Of a DNA stretch of 64,000 nucleotides, positions 30,874 through 39,931 are shown one piece after another. The first letter of the stretch is position 1; each line of letters starts with the position of its first letter. The notes under the pieces are model-generated. The model was not told where the DNA came from and ran no database searches. It was given only the letters and a program-made list of their open reading frames with translations. Origin of the DNA: UBA2897 sp036733925 (GTDB lineage Bacteria > Bacillota > Negativicutes > Selenomonadales > Selenomonadaceae); assembly GCA_036733925.1 (NCBI GenBank), contig DAIMZO010000002.1:56491-120490 (forward strand). The letters run 5' to 3'. The position numbers and the translations under genes were made by a program.

Positions 30874-32325
30874 TCAATACGCAGGCCTGCGGCATTCATT
30901 CAGGAAATGCCTTGCGGCATCGGGGCATCCGGCGAAATGGATATGCATATAACTGCCGAATGCACGACGGCATTGCTGCCCGGCCGCATAGGCTACGCCG
31001 CCTCTTTGTTTCACGACCATAATTGGACGCTTCGGATGCTCCGCTCTTTCCTCCGAAAAATGGAACGTATGGCCGTGGAGTCCCGTCCCCACCTTTCCGA
31101 GCGGGCCGTCCATCGTCAGCCGCGCCGCCACGTAGCCGATGGCCTGAAGCTTTTTCCGCATGACCGCCTCGCCGGAGAACACGCCGCACATCGGATACGC
31201 CTTTCCCGCAAAATCCACCAGCCAATCCATCAGGTACATATAGCCGCCGCATTCCGCGTAGATCGGCATACCGCTCTCGGCCGCTGTGCGGACGGCAGCC
31301 CGCATGGGCTCGTTTGCCGCAAGCTCACTGGCAAACATCTCGGGAAAGCCGCCGCCGAACAGCAGCCCATCGACCTCCGGCAACGCATGGTCACGGAGCG
31401 GGGAGAACGAGACGAGCTTCGCGCCCAGTTCTTCGAGTACGGCAAGCCCTGCCGGATAGTAGAAGGAAAACACCTCGTCGCGCGCGACGCCGATTTTCAG
31501 CCCGCGTCCCGGATATTCCGCGCGCATTTCTTCCGGTGGCAGCACAGACGCCAGTTCAGGAGCAGTCCATGCTTTCCCACGCACAAAATCCTTCTCTTCT
31601 GTGTCCGAGGGTTCTGCGCCAGTGATTTCTGCGAGCGGTTCGGCAGACGCTGCTGCGCGTCGGATTGCCGCAAGATCCATCGTGCGGGCCGCGAGCTCTC
31701 CCATACGCCGCACGGTTTCCCCTGCCCCCGCCTCGGTCACAGGGGTCAGTCCGAGGTGGCGCTCCGGCAGGACGATGCCAGTGTCGCACGGCACGACACC
31801 GAGCACCGGCATGCCGATGCGCTCCATCCCCTCGCGCAGCATGGCCTCGTGCCCGGGCGAGCCAACACGGTTCAATAGGACGCCGGCGATTCGCACCGCC
31901 GGATCAAACGCGCGGAACCCGAGCGCCATAGCCGCTGCCGACGTGCCCATCGCCTTCGCATCGATGACGAGCACGACAGGCGCCCCGAGCATTTCCGCGA
32001 TTTCCGCCGTCGAGCTCACGCCGCCCGGGCCACCATCGTAAAGGCCCATCACGCCCTCGATGACCGCGATATCCGCATCTGCGGCCGTTTCCGCAAACAG
32101 CGTGCATAGACGCTCGCGCGGCACGAGCCATGTATCGAGATTCTCCGTTAGGCGTCCGGCCGCGAGCGTCAGGAATCCCGGATCGATATAGTCCGGCCCG
32201 ACCTTATACGGCTGCACGCGCAGCCCGCTCGCGCGCAGCGCAGCCACAAGCCCCGCTATCAACGTCGTCTTCCCGGCCCCGCTCGCAGCCGCCGCTACGA
32301 CAATCCGAGGAACGTATCCCCGCAT
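30874..32325 (-). CDS. cbiA: Cobyrinate a,c-diamide synthase
   Basis: 483 aa. ATP/glutamine-dependent amidation of the a and c carboxylates of cobyrinate. Seen: an N-terminal P-loop AAAASGAGKTTLIAGL, VQPYKVGPDYIDPGF, VIEGVMGLYDG, and the C-terminal glutaminase domain with LLFGGGFPEMFASEL, nucleophile Cys in IYAECGGYMYLMD, and catalytic His in HGHTFHFSE. It stands 2.4 kb from the rest of the cobalamin genes and on its own transcript (TATAAT at the complement of 32371-32376; GGAGGG before ATG). The neighbouring acetyltransferase is divergent. Confidence 0.93.
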   Translation of the reverse strand: MRGYVPRIVVAAAASGAGKTTLIAGLVAALRASGLRVQPYKVGPDYIDPGFLTLAAGRLTENLDTWLVPRERLCTLFAETAADADIAVIEGVMGLYDGGPGGVSSTAEIAEMLGAPVVLVIDAKAMGTSAAAMALGFRAFDPAVRIAGVLLNRVGSPGHEAMLREGMERIGMPVLGVVPCDTGIVLPERHLGLTPVTEAGAGETVRRMGELAARTMDLAAIRRAAASAEPLAEITGAEPSDTEEKDFVRGKAWTAPELASVLPPEEMRAEYPGRGLKIGVARDEVFSFYYPAGLAVLEELGAKLVSFSPLRDHALPEVDGLLFGGGFPEMFASELAANEPMRAAVRTAAESGMPIYAECGGYMYLMDWLVDFAGKAYPMCGVFSGEAVMRKKLQAIGYVAARLTMDGPLGKVGTGLHGHTFHFSEERAEHPKRPIMVVKQRGGVAYAAGQQCRRAFGSYMHIHFAGCPDAARHFLNECRRPAY

Positions 32326-32493
32326 GGCAATCCCTCCGATTCCTTAACGTTCACGATTTCCATCCGTTCTATTATATACCAGATTGCGAAATGATGAATC
32401 ATCTTGCGTTCATCAGCGAAAAAATGCTTGAATCGTTCCCAATCATTTTCTATAATGAAGCCACCGAAAGAAAAAGATGCAGGAGGATCCATC

Positions 32494-33114
32494 ATGACAG
32501 AAAAAGAAAAGATGCTTTCCGGTATGCTCTATGACCCGGGATTGGACGGGCTGCCGGAAATGCGCACGCGGGCGCATGACCTCTGCCGGCTGTATAATAC
32601 GCTATCCGAAAACGACGAAAAGCGGCAGGAAATCCTGAGCGGACTCCTGCCGCAATGTGGGGAAAACGTATACTTGCAGGGGCCGATCCAGTTTGACTAC
32701 GGCCACTTTACGGAAATCGGGGCGAATTCCTATGCGAACTTCAACTTCACATGCCTCGACTGCGCACCGGTGACCATCGGCAAAAACGTCTTCATGGGGC
32801 CGAATGTCAGCCTGCTGACCCCCAAGCACCCGCTCCGCTGCGAGGAGCGGAACCTGTTCCGAACCGTGGACGGACGCCTGACCGATCTGGAATACGCGAA
32901 ACCCATCGTCATCGGGGATAACTGCTGGCTCGCCGGCAACGTCACCGTCTGCGGCGGCGTGACCATCGGTGAGGGCTGCGTCATCGGTGCCGGATCCGTC
33001 GTGACCCGCAACATCCCGCCCCATACCCTCGCCGTCGGCATCCCCTGCCGCCCCCTGCGCCCAATTACCGAAGCAGACTCTCTCACCGGAACTCCTGAAG
33101 TTCCTGCAGGATAA
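32494..33114 (+). CDS. Maltose/galactoside O-acetyltransferase family protein
   Basis: 206 aa. Acetyl-CoA:sugar O-acetyltransferase of the Maa/LacA/NodL family. Seen: MLSGMLYDPGLDGLPEMRTR (Maa N-terminal domain), FDYGHFTEIGANSYANFNFT, CLDCAPVTIGKNVFMGPNVS, PIVIGDNCWLAGNVTVCGGV and IGEGCVIGAGSVVTRNIPPH: left-handed beta-helix hexapeptide repeats in order. Start: ATG 32494 with AGGAGGA 7 nt upstream. The reading frame runs about 120 bp before a broken KilA-N gene. Sugar target unknown; possibly detoxifies unusable sugars. Confidence 0.88.
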   Translation: MTEKEKMLSGMLYDPGLDGLPEMRTRAHDLCRLYNTLSENDEKRQEILSGLLPQCGENVYLQGPIQFDYGHFTEIGANSYANFNFTCLDCAPVTIGKNVFMGPNVSLLTPKHPLRCEERNLFRTVDGRLTDLEYAKPIVIGDNCWLAGNVTVCGGVTIGEGCVIGAGSVVTRNIPPHTLAVGIPCRPLRPITEADSLTGTPEVPAG

Positions 33115-33630
33115 CACGCTCTCGGCGAGGACCCTCATGGAAATCCTGTCCATCTGCGCGGCTGAAGGAGAAAATCCCGCGCCGGCCATTATGGCGGCAC
33201 CTACGCTCACAGCGACATCGCTTTTCATTTTGCCGCGTGGCTTTCTCCAGAGTTTTAGCTCTACATCATCAAGGACTATCAACGACTCAAGAAAGAGGAA
33301 AGCGACCATCTTTCGTTGAACTGGACGGCAAAACGGGAAATAGCAAAAGCGAACTACCGTATCCATACCGACGCCATCAAGGAGCACCTTATAGGTAGCG
33401 CATTGACCGATCAGCAGAAACGATTCCACTATGCAAACGAAGCCGACCTCCTGAACGTTGCCCTGTTCGGCATGACCGCCGCCGAATGGAGCAAAGCATC
33501 CAGATGTGCCTGCTGACCTGAACATCCGCGACTATGCGAACGTATACGAGCTGATTGTCCTCAACGACATCGAAAGCATAAAGCGTATTCCCAGCTTGTC
33601 GAGAGTATCGACCGCATCTAGCGTATCGGA
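33080..33630 (+). pseudogene. Broken KilA-N domain gene remnant
   Basis: Seen: from about 33184 a frame reads HYGGTYAHSDIAFHFAAWLS, PEF-stop-LYIIKDYQRLKKEE, HLSLNWTAKREIAKANYRIH and YANEADLLNVALFGMTAAEW. The TAG at 33256-33258 is premature and, near 33488, a frameshift is needed to continue as KHPDVPADLNIRDYANVYEL. Known: RYGGTYAH.DIA..FA.W..PEF..Y...(D/E)(F/Y)QRL is the core of KilA-N DNA-binding proteins of phages and bacteria. The first 100 bp (ELLKFLQDNTLSARTLMEIL in another frame) is not recognised. Non-functional. Confidence 0.75.
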
Positions 33631-33716
33631 TTTTTGTAAGCTACCTGTAGGCTACTTGTAGGCTACGCTATAAATTTCAGCGGTTTTCTGATACAGTGTT
33701 TGAAAACAAGAGAACT

Positions 33717-33752
33717 GAAAAGCCCCGCCATCACTAGGATAGCGGAGCTTTT
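33717..33752 (-). terminator. Terminator of the rplM-rpsI operon
   Basis: AAAAGC (33718-33723) pairs with GCTTTT (33747-33752), enclosing a CCGC/GCGG inner helix; a T-rich tail follows on the minus strand. It starts 25 bp after the rpsI stop. Confidence 0.7.
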
Positions 33753-33777
33753 GTAGTCTACGTAGGTAACGTAAGAA

Positions 33778-34170
33778 TCAACGCTTCGAGAACTGGGAAG
33801 CCTTGCGTGCTTTTTTGAGACCGTACTTGCGGCGCTCTTTCTCACGCGGATCACGCGTTACGAAACCTGCCTTCTTGAGGACCGGACGGAGCTCCGGATC
33901 CATCTCCATGAGGGCGCGCGTGATGCCGTGGCGGATTGCACCGGCCTGACCGGCAACGCCGCCGCCGGATACGTTCGCGATGACATCGTACTTATCGGCC
34001 GTCTCCGTGAGGTTCAGCGGCTGACGAACGATGAGTTCAAGGGTCTTGAGACCGAAATATTCTTCCATGTCATGGCCGTTGATCGTAACCTTGCCTTCGC
34101 CTGGAACCAGACGAACACGGGCAACGGAAGACTTTCTGCGGCCAGTACCGTAATAGCTTACCTGTGCCAT
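33778..34170 (-). CDS. rpsI: 30S ribosomal protein S9
   Basis: 130 aa, full length. Seen: YYGTGRRKSSVARVRLVPGE at the N-terminus, GGGVAGQAGAIRHGITRALM and the highly basic C-terminal tail ending KKARKASQFSKR that reaches the P-site tRNA. Start has GGGAGGAA upstream. Cotranscribed after rplM (24-bp gap), the universal bacterial order. Confidence 0.98.
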   Translation of the reverse strand: MAQVSYYGTGRRKSSVARVRLVPGEGKVTINGHDMEEYFGLKTLELIVRQPLNLTETADKYDVIANVSGGGVAGQAGAIRHGITRALMEMDPELRPVLKKAGFVTRDPREKERRKYGLKKARKASQFSKR

Positions 34171-34194
34171 GTAGTATGTTCCTCCCTTTCCAGA

Positions 34195-34635
34195 TTAGCG
34201 GATGTTGAACTCGAGCTTCTCAGGCTTCTGCGCTGCATGCGGATGCTCCGGGCCAGCGTATACGCTGAGCTTGCGGAACATCTGAGCGCCTAGGCGGTTG
34301 TGCGGAAGCATTCCCTTGACGGCATGCTCAAGCACGCGCTCCGGGAACTTCTCGAGCATCTGGCCGGCCGGCGTGAACGTCGTGCCGCCCTGATAACCGG
34401 AATGACGGAAATACGTCTTCTTGATGAGTTTCTTACCCGTGAATTTTACTTTGTCTGCATTGACGACAATGACATAGTCACCCGTATCCACGTGCGGCGT
34501 ATAAGTTGGTTTATTTTTACCGCGGAGGACCTTGGCGATTTCGGCTGCGAGGCGGCCGACCGTCTGACCTTCTGCGTCTACCAGATACCATTTGCGTTCG
34601 ACGTTCTGGGCGTTTGCCATAAACGTTGTCTTCAT
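34195..34635 (-). CDS. rplM: 50S ribosomal protein L13
   Basis: 146 aa. Seen: KWYLVDAEGQTVGRLAAEIA, RGKNKPTYTPHVDTGDYVIV and VKGMLPHNRLGAQMFRKLSV, the L13 signature. Start ATG 34635 with GGGGGG upstream; an internal ATG at residue 6 is possible. Heads the rplM-rpsI operon from a strong promoter at 34741-34769. Confidence 0.98.
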   Translation of the reverse strand: MKTTFMANAQNVERKWYLVDAEGQTVGRLAAEIAKVLRGKNKPTYTPHVDTGDYVIVVNADKVKFTGKKLIKKTYFRHSGYQGGTTFTPAGQMLEKFPERVLEHAVKGMLPHNRLGAQMFRKLSVYAGPEHPHAAQKPEKLEFNIR

Positions 34636-34740
34636 GCGTTTTCCCCCCTATGGTTTTTCTGAAAATTCTTCTTTACCATGATGCATTCTAGTGGCCTCCG
34701 GGGCTAATGGAAACGCACACGCATGACATCACATAGAACT
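34636..34740 (-). other. rplM mRNA leader
   Basis: About 100 nt between the promoter and rplM. It contains potential pairings (GATGTCATGC with GCATCATGG; CCCCGGAGG). Firmicutes rplM genes often have an autoregulatory L13 leader; this one was not matched to a consensus with certainty. Confidence 0.4.
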
Positions 34741-34769
34741 ATTCTACAAGCAAAGAGGCTCCGCGTCAA
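34741..34769 (-). promoter_or_regulatory. rplM-rpsI promoter
   Basis: TTGACG (complement of 34764-34769), 17-bp spacer, TAGAAT (complement of 34741-34746). It lies just beyond the stop of cobC. Confidence 0.75.
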
Positions 34770-34777
34770 GCCTTTTT

Positions 34778-35485
34778 TTACTTTTTTCCGCGACTTTCTT
34801 TGCCCTTGACATCGCGGATATCCTTGAGGTCGAAGCGCAGCTCCGGCGGCAGGTGCATCGTGCCGTTCATGAGCTCGACGCCGGGTGCCGCCCCCTCCTC
34901 TGCCTCGAGGCGCACGATGTTGACAGCCGTGTTGAATTGGCGGATCCGCCAGACGTTCGAAAGCGGCATGCCGAAGAAATACGCGAGCAGAGCGCGCAGC
35001 ACAGCCCCGTGGCAGAACACGGCGGCGTAGTGCTCCTCGCCCTTTGCCTGATGCTTCGCCTCGATGCGGCGGATGCCGCGCACGGCGCGCTCCTGCAACT
35101 GCTGGAACGTCTCACCGTTCGGGATCTTCAGCAGATCCGGGTGCGTGAAGAAGTTCTTGCATCCTTCCTCCCAGCCCGCCGCGATCTGCGCGTGCGTGAG
35201 CCCCTCCCAGTCACCGAACGAGAGCTCGCGGAAGTCCGGCTCGAGCTCAACGGGCAGGCCGAACTGCTCCGCCACGAGCTCCGCCGTCACGCGCGCGCGC
35301 TGGAGGTCGCTCGAGTAGATGGCCTCGAGTTTCCTGCCGCCGAGATAGGTCTGCTCGAAATTCGCCGCGAGGGCTTTCGCCTGCTCGATGCCGCATTCGG
35401 TCAGCGGGATATCCGACTGTCCCTGATATTTGCCATTCGTATTCCATTCTGTCTGTCCATGACGGATCAGAAAAAGTCTCAACAT
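34778..35485 (-). CDS. cobC: Alpha-ribazole phosphatase-like histidine phosphatase
   Basis: 235 aa. Removes phosphate from alpha-ribazole-5'-phosphate or the adenosylcobalamin-5'-phosphate in nucleotide-loop assembly. Seen: LFLIRHGQTEWNTNGKYQGQ (phosphohistidine His), SSDLQRARVTAELVA, RELSFGDWEGLTHAQI and VFCHGAVLRALLAYFFGMPL. The histidine-phosphatase fold is certain; the cobalamin assignment rests on its place as the last gene of the cobU-cobQ-cbiB-cobS-cobD run, overlapping cobD by 7 bp. A conserved extension after residue 200 is not typical of phosphoglycerate mutases. Confidence 0.85.
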   Translation of the reverse strand: MLRLFLIRHGQTEWNTNGKYQGQSDIPLTECGIEQAKALAANFEQTYLGGRKLEAIYSSDLQRARVTAELVAEQFGLPVELEPDFRELSFGDWEGLTHAQIAAGWEEGCKNFFTHPDLLKIPNGETFQQLQERAVRGIRRIEAKHQAKGEEHYAAVFCHGAVLRALLAYFFGMPLSNVWRIRQFNTAVNIVRLEAEEGAAPGVELMNGTMHLPPELRFDLKDIRDVKGKESRGKK

Positions 35486-36588
35486 CTGATTGCTTCCCCC
35501 ATCGCTTGAACGAGTGCCTCATTTTCTTCATGCGTGCGCACGGCAATCCGCGCGTAATACGCGTCGAGTCCCGGGTAGCTGCTGCAGTCCCGGATCAGGA
35601 TGCCGCGGGCGCGGAGCTTCTCCGCAAGCTGCGTGGCCGTAAGGCCGGTCTGGTGCAGGTCGAGGAACAGGAAGTTCACGGTCGGCGCGAGACTGCCGAT
35701 GCCCATCTTCCCCATTGCCTCGTGCAGATATTTCCCCTCGCGCTTCACGAGCGTGCGGCTCTCCTCTGCATAGCCCTTCAGCCCGAGAGCCGTGATGCCG
35801 GCCTCCTGCGCGAGCAAGTTGACCGCCCAGACGTCGCGGCCGCGGCGCAGGCGCCGCACGGTTTCCGGATGCGCCGCGAGAAAGCCGAGGCGCAGGCCGG
35901 GCAGGGCGCAGAACTTCGTCATCGAGCGTAGCACGAGGAGGTGCGGGTAGCGCATGACAAGCGGCAGGACGCTCTCGCACGTGCCATCCTCGCGGAAATC
36001 AAGGAACGACTCATCGACGACGAGCCATTGGTCGCGTCCCTTCATCGCCTTGGCGAGCATCTCGACCGCCTCGCGGTGCAGCAGCACGCCGGTCGGGTTG
36101 TTCGGATTGCAGAGCACGAGCACGTTCGTCGCGGGGCACGCGCCGAGCAGCTTCCCCATATCGGGGCGGAAGTCCGCCTCCGGCATCAGGCCGAAATAGC
36201 GGACGCGGGAACGCGCCGCAATCGCCGCCCGCTCGTATTCAGAAAAGGTCGGCATCGGCAGCAGTACATGCGCTGGCCGGATCATCTCGAACAGCAGGTA
36301 CAAGAGGTCGCTCGCCCCGTTCCCCGGCAACACGGCCTCCATCGGGATATCGTACGCACTGCCGACGGCCTGCCGCAGACGCAGCGCGTCCGGCTCTGGG
36401 TAGTGCACGAGATCCGCGATATGGTTCCGGATCGTGTCGGCCACTTCGTCCGCCAACCCCATCGGGTTGATGTTCGCCGAGAAGTCCAGCCATTTCCCGG
36501 TCGGCGATGGCGCGTAGACGTTTCCGCCATGGCGGAAGATCCGCTGTTCGCGCGCCGTCTCTTTCTTTGTTTTCTCCGCATCCAGCAT
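35479..36588 (-). CDS. cobD: Threonine-phosphate decarboxylase
   Basis: 369 aa, PLP-dependent. Makes (R)-1-aminopropan-2-ol phosphate, the linker for the cobalamin nucleotide loop. Seen: HGGNVYAPSPTGKWLDFSAN, INPMGLADEV, PGNGASDLLYLLFEMI, LCNPNNPTGVLL, VVDESFLDF and the PLP lysine in RSMTKFCALPGLRLG. Fold type I aminotransferase; the HGG.(V/I)Y.....(D/L)FSANINPLG opening separates it from histidinol-phosphate aminotransferases. Start ATG 36588, 23 bp after cobS. Confidence 0.92.
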   Translation of the reverse strand: MLDAEKTKKETAREQRIFRHGGNVYAPSPTGKWLDFSANINPMGLADEVADTIRNHIADLVHYPEPDALRLRQAVGSAYDIPMEAVLPGNGASDLLYLLFEMIRPAHVLLPMPTFSEYERAAIAARSRVRYFGLMPEADFRPDMGKLLGACPATNVLVLCNPNNPTGVLLHREAVEMLAKAMKGRDQWLVVDESFLDFREDGTCESVLPLVMRYPHLLVLRSMTKFCALPGLRLGFLAAHPETVRRLRRGRDVWAVNLLAQEAGITALGLKGYAEESRTLVKREGKYLHEAMGKMGIGSLAPTVNFLFLDLHQTGLTATQLAEKLRARGILIRDCSSYPGLDAYYARIAVRTHEENEALVQAMGEAIRC

Positions 36589-36610
36589 AGTTATCCCTCA
36601 TCTCTTATTT

Positions 36611-37378
36611 TCAGCGTCCTAGTAACGTTGGAAGAATTGCATACGTGAGCAGGACCGTGGTCTCCGTCAGCGTGATCAGCGTGCCATAGACATCGCCAGT
36701 CAGCCCGCCGAGGATCCGCGTATAGTATCGCGCAAGCGCGAGCAGAACCATGAAGCCGATGGCGAGTGCCGCGAAAGGCAGGAAGCTCATCCAGCCGCTC
36801 AGGAACCCGGCGGCAAAGAGCAGCAGGGCCGTGCTGAGCGCGAACGCCACGGTCTTCCACGAGGCATAATCCGCGAACTCCTTTCCCATGCCCGCATTCC
36901 TCGCGTACGGGAAGCACGCGACGGCAGCGACGACGGCCGTCCGTGCGGCAACCGGTGCCACGAGCATGGCCTCCGGCAGGAAGGCCGGCGCGACCGTCCA
37001 TATCGCGCCGAAATTGAGCAGCATCAGGCAGACGAACGCTGCGACGCCCATCGATCCGACGCGGCTGTCCTTCATGATCTCGAGCATGCGGTCGCGGTCC
37101 CGGCACGAAAGCACCCCGTCCATCGTATCCATGAAGCCGTCGGCATGGAGGCCGCCGGTCATCAGGATGGGCAGGATGGTCAGGGCAGCCGCCGTGAGCG
37201 GCGGCTGCCTGAGGAAATGCAGCAGCAGCCATGCAGCGCCCGCATAGATCAGGCCGAGCACGAGGCCGACGAGCGGGAACGTCTTGACGCACCGCCCGAA
37301 ATCCTCGATTGTCAGGTCTTTCTGATCCACGAGATAGATGCGCGTCAGGAACTGCAGGGCCGTCACGAACTCACGCAT
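36611..37378 (-). CDS. cobS: Adenosylcobinamide-GDP ribazoletransferase
   Basis: 255 aa, multispanning inner-membrane enzyme joining adenosylcobinamide-GDP and alpha-ribazole. Seen: FVTALQFLTRIYL, the Mg-binding GGLHADGFMDTMDGVLSCRD region (His/Asp-rich loop), DSRVGSMGVAAFVCLMLL, and Ala/Leu-rich membrane segments. Start ATG 37378 overlaps the cbiB stop by 8 bp. Requires alpha-ribazole from CobT/CobC; no cobT was found in this window. Confidence 0.93.
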   Translation of the reverse strand: MREFVTALQFLTRIYLVDQKDLTIEDFGRCVKTFPLVGLVLGLIYAGAAWLLLHFLRQPPLTAAALTILPILMTGGLHADGFMDTMDGVLSCRDRDRMLEIMKDSRVGSMGVAAFVCLMLLNFGAIWTVAPAFLPEAMLVAPVAARTAVVAAVACFPYARNAGMGKEFADYASWKTVAFALSTALLLFAAGFLSGWMSFLPFAALAIGFMVLLALARYYTRILGGLTGDVYGTLITLTETTVLLTYAILPTLLGR

Positions 37379-38324
37379 AGCCCATCACCGCCAGCAGGAA
37401 ATAGGCGAGCAGCAGGAACAGCACCACCGCCGTATACATCATGCGGATAGACTCAAGGATATGCTTCGGCGCGACGAGCTCGAGCACCTCGCCCATGTAC
37501 GCGCGGAACTGCTTCTTGCCGAAATACGTATTGAAGCCGCCGAGCCGGATATGCAGGGCGCCCGCCATCGAGGCCTCGCAGTAACCGCCGTTCGGGCTCG
37601 GATGCTTTGCCGCGTCGCGCCGCATCGTGTCGAGCGCGTGACGCGCGTCGAAGCCGAGCAGCAATGCGCTCAGCACGAACAGCATACCCGTGATCCGCGC
37701 GGGGATATAGCCGAACACATCGTCGAGGCGCGCGGCGGCCTTGCCGAAATACTCATAGCGCTCGTTATGGTAGCCGAGCATCGAATCGAGCGTGTTGACC
37801 GCGCGGTACATGACGGCGAGCGGGACGCCGCCGATCACGAAATAGAACAGCGGCGCGATGATGCCATCGTTCGTGTTCTCCGCAATCGTCTCGACCGTCG
37901 CACGCGCAATCTCCCCATCGTCGAGATTCCGTGTATCGCGGCCGACGATTCGCCCGACCGCCTCGCGCGCCTTCGCGAGGTTCCCCTGCGCGAGCAGCTC
38001 GTAGATATCGCGGCCCGCCTTCGCGAGGCTTCTCGGGCAGATCGTGAACGACAGGATGATGGCGCCGAGAATCGTATCCGCATAGGTGAACGGCAGGAAA
38101 GCAATGCCATGCATCAGGAACGCCGTCAGGTCGTAGCAGATGCAGATGGTCAACAGAACCACGATGGCCCCGGACAGGAACTGGAAGTTCCGGCCCTGCT
38201 CCTTCCGATAGAAGATCCGCTCGAGGAACGCAATCAGACGGCCGATCAGCGCGACCGGATGCCATTTCCCGCCGGGGTCTCCGACCACCGTATCGATGAA
38301 AAAAGAGAGGATTGCCGTGATCAT
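37371..38324 (-). CDS. cbiB: Adenosylcobinamide-phosphate synthase
   Basis: 317 aa, integral membrane protein that attaches aminopropanol phosphate to adenosylcobyrate. Seen: FFIDTVVGDPGGKWHPVALI (the D-P-x-x-x-H-P motif), RDTRNLDDGEIARATVETIA, ENTNDGIIAPLFYFVIGGVP, MYRAVNTLDSMLGYHNERYE, PSPNGGYCEASMAGALHIRL: a full set of CbiB/CobD signatures. Start: ATG 38324, sharing 4 bp with the cobQ stop (ATGA). The open frame upstream of 38324 is the cobQ shadow. Confidence 0.95.
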   Translation of the reverse strand: MITAILSFFIDTVVGDPGGKWHPVALIGRLIAFLERIFYRKEQGRNFQFLSGAIVVLLTICICYDLTAFLMHGIAFLPFTYADTILGAIILSFTICPRSLAKAGRDIYELLAQGNLAKAREAVGRIVGRDTRNLDDGEIARATVETIAENTNDGIIAPLFYFVIGGVPLAVMYRAVNTLDSMLGYHNERYEYFGKAAARLDDVFGYIPARITGMLFVLSALLLGFDARHALDTMRRDAAKHPSPNGGYCEASMAGALHIRLGGFNTYFGKKQFRAYMGEVLELVAPKHILESIRMMYTAVVLFLLLAYFLLAVMGYA

Positions 38325-39931
38325 GCCTGACTCTCCTCCCTTTCTTTCCTTTCTTCTGCTTCTTCCGCTGCCTGTCCGATGATTTCGTCCAGCTTCCGCA
38401 TATCGAGGTTTTGCTCGACCATGTCCGCAAGCCGGTCGCAGGCCGCCTGCCGCTCGCGCTGGCGGTTGACCTGCTGCGGGATTGGCGCAAGCCCTTTCCG
38501 CTCGCGCAGGGCGTTCAGGAACGAGCGGCGGAACCCGTCGGCATCGAACAGCCCGTGTAGATAGGTGCCGAATACGCACCCGTCCGCAGAAATGGCCCCG
38601 GCTGGTTCCGAGACCTTCTCTCCACCGCGGCGCTGCACCTCAAGAACACGCCGGATATCCGCCTTAAAGACCGTGCGGCCCGCATGAATCTCATAGCCCT
38701 CTACAGGCTCGCCTGCAAAGCTGTGTTCTGCACCCGCAAGCCGCCAGTCCCGGCAGACCGCCGCGGTCTGCGCGAGGATCTTCTCTCCGGTGAACCGCGT
38801 CTCCATCGGGAAGAAGCCGAGTCCCGGCATCTCCGCGCAATCGTGCTCGCCCTCGACGCCCTGCCGGTCGATGAGCCGCGCGCCGAGCATCTGATAGCCG
38901 CCGCATATCCCGGCGAGGATGGCCCTGCCACGCTCCCTTTCCGCACGGATGGCAGACGCAAAGCCGTGTTCCTGCAGATAGGCGAGATCCGCCATCGTGT
39001 TCTTCGAGCCGCCGAGCAGAATGACGTCCGCCCCCTCGAGCTCGTCCGGCGCTTTCGCGTAGCGCAGGTCGACATCCGGCTCCGCCGCGAGCGCATCGAA
39101 ATCGGTATAGTTCGAAAGCTGCGGCGTGAATACGACGCGGAGCTGGAGCGGTGCATCCGCCTTTGCATTGTCCCGCTCCGTTTCCTCTAGCGTCACGGAA
39201 TCCTCCTCATCGATGCCGAGATCCTCGAGGAAGGGCAGGACGCCGAGCACGGACTTTCCGGTCTTCTGTTCGAGGAAATCAATGGCCGGCGTGAAGAGCG
39301 AGACATCGCCGCGGAATTTGTTGATGACGAGACCGCGCACGAGGGCACGTTCCTCGTCGTCAAGCAATTCGAGCGTGCCGACGAGCGAGGCGAGCGCACC
39401 GCCGCGGTCGATGTCCGCGATCAGCAGCACCGGCGCATGCAGGTATTTCGCGACGCGCATATTGACGATGTCGTGGTCTTTCAGGTTGACCTCGGCGGGG
39501 CTGCCGGCCCCCTCAACGACGAGTATCTCGTAGTCGCGCCGGAGCTCCGTGAGCGATGCCTTGACCGCATCGAATGCCCGCAGGGCGTATCCCTTATGGT
39601 ATTCTCTTGCGGACATATTGCCGACGGGCAGCCCGTCGATGATGACCTGCGAGCTCGCATGTCCCGTCGGCTTCAGCAGGACGGGGTTCATGCGCACATC
39701 GGGCGCGAGCCCCGCCGCCTCGGCCTGCGCGACCTGCGCGCGCCCCATCTCGCGGCCATCCCGCGTCACGAACGAGTTCAGCGCCATGTTCTGCGCCTTG
39801 AACGGCACCGTACGGATGCCGCGCCGATAGAAAATGCGTGCGAGCGCCGTCGTCAGGATGCTCTTGCCGACATGCGAGGCCGTCCCCATGAGCATGACGC
39901 TCTTCGCCTCAACCTCAAAGCGTTCCGGCAC
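38321..39931 (-). CDS. cobQ: Cobyric acid synthase
   Basis: 536 aa; glutamine-dependent amidation of the b, d, e and g carboxylates of adenosylcobyrinate a,c-diamide. Seen: P-loop-like LMGTASHVGKSILTTALARI, QNMALNSFVTRDGREMGRAQ, LLKPTGHASSQVIIDG, LVVEGAGSPAEVNL, ADIDRGGALASLVGTL, then the glutaminase domain with ILAGICGGYQMLGARLID (Cys) and C-terminal FGTYLHGLFD (His). Start: GTG 39931 following GGAGGTGCGCC inside cobU; the overlap is 17 bp. The next gene overlaps by ATGA. Confidence 0.95.
   Translation of the reverse strand: MPERFEVEAKSVMLMGTASHVGKSILTTALARIFYRRGIRTVPFKAQNMALNSFVTRDGREMGRAQVAQAEAAGLAPDVRMNPVLLKPTGHASSQVIIDGLPVGNMSAREYHKGYALRAFDAVKASLTELRRDYEILVVEGAGSPAEVNLKDHDIVNMRVAKYLHAPVLLIADIDRGGALASLVGTLELLDDEERALVRGLVINKFRGDVSLFTPAIDFLEQKTGKSVLGVLPFLEDLGIDEEDSVTLEETERDNAKADAPLQLRVVFTPQLSNYTDFDALAAEPDVDLRYAKAPDELEGADVILLGGSKNTMADLAYLQEHGFASAIRAERERGRAILAGICGGYQMLGARLIDRQGVEGEHDCAEMPGLGFFPMETRFTGEKILAQTAAVCRDWRLAGAEHSFAGEPVEGYEIHAGRTVFKADIRRVLEVQRRGGEKVSEPAGAISADGCVFGTYLHGLFDADGFRRSFLNALRERKGLAPIPQQVNRQRERQAACDRLADMVEQNLDMRKLDEIIGQAAEEAEERKEREESQA

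Noticed and set aside
33635..33665. Tandem 11-bp repeats (AGGCTACTTGT-like) resembling a short CRISPR or att site
   Set aside because: Only two to three partial copies with no unique spacers and no nearby cas or integrase gene; treated as random decay after the KilA-N pseudogene.
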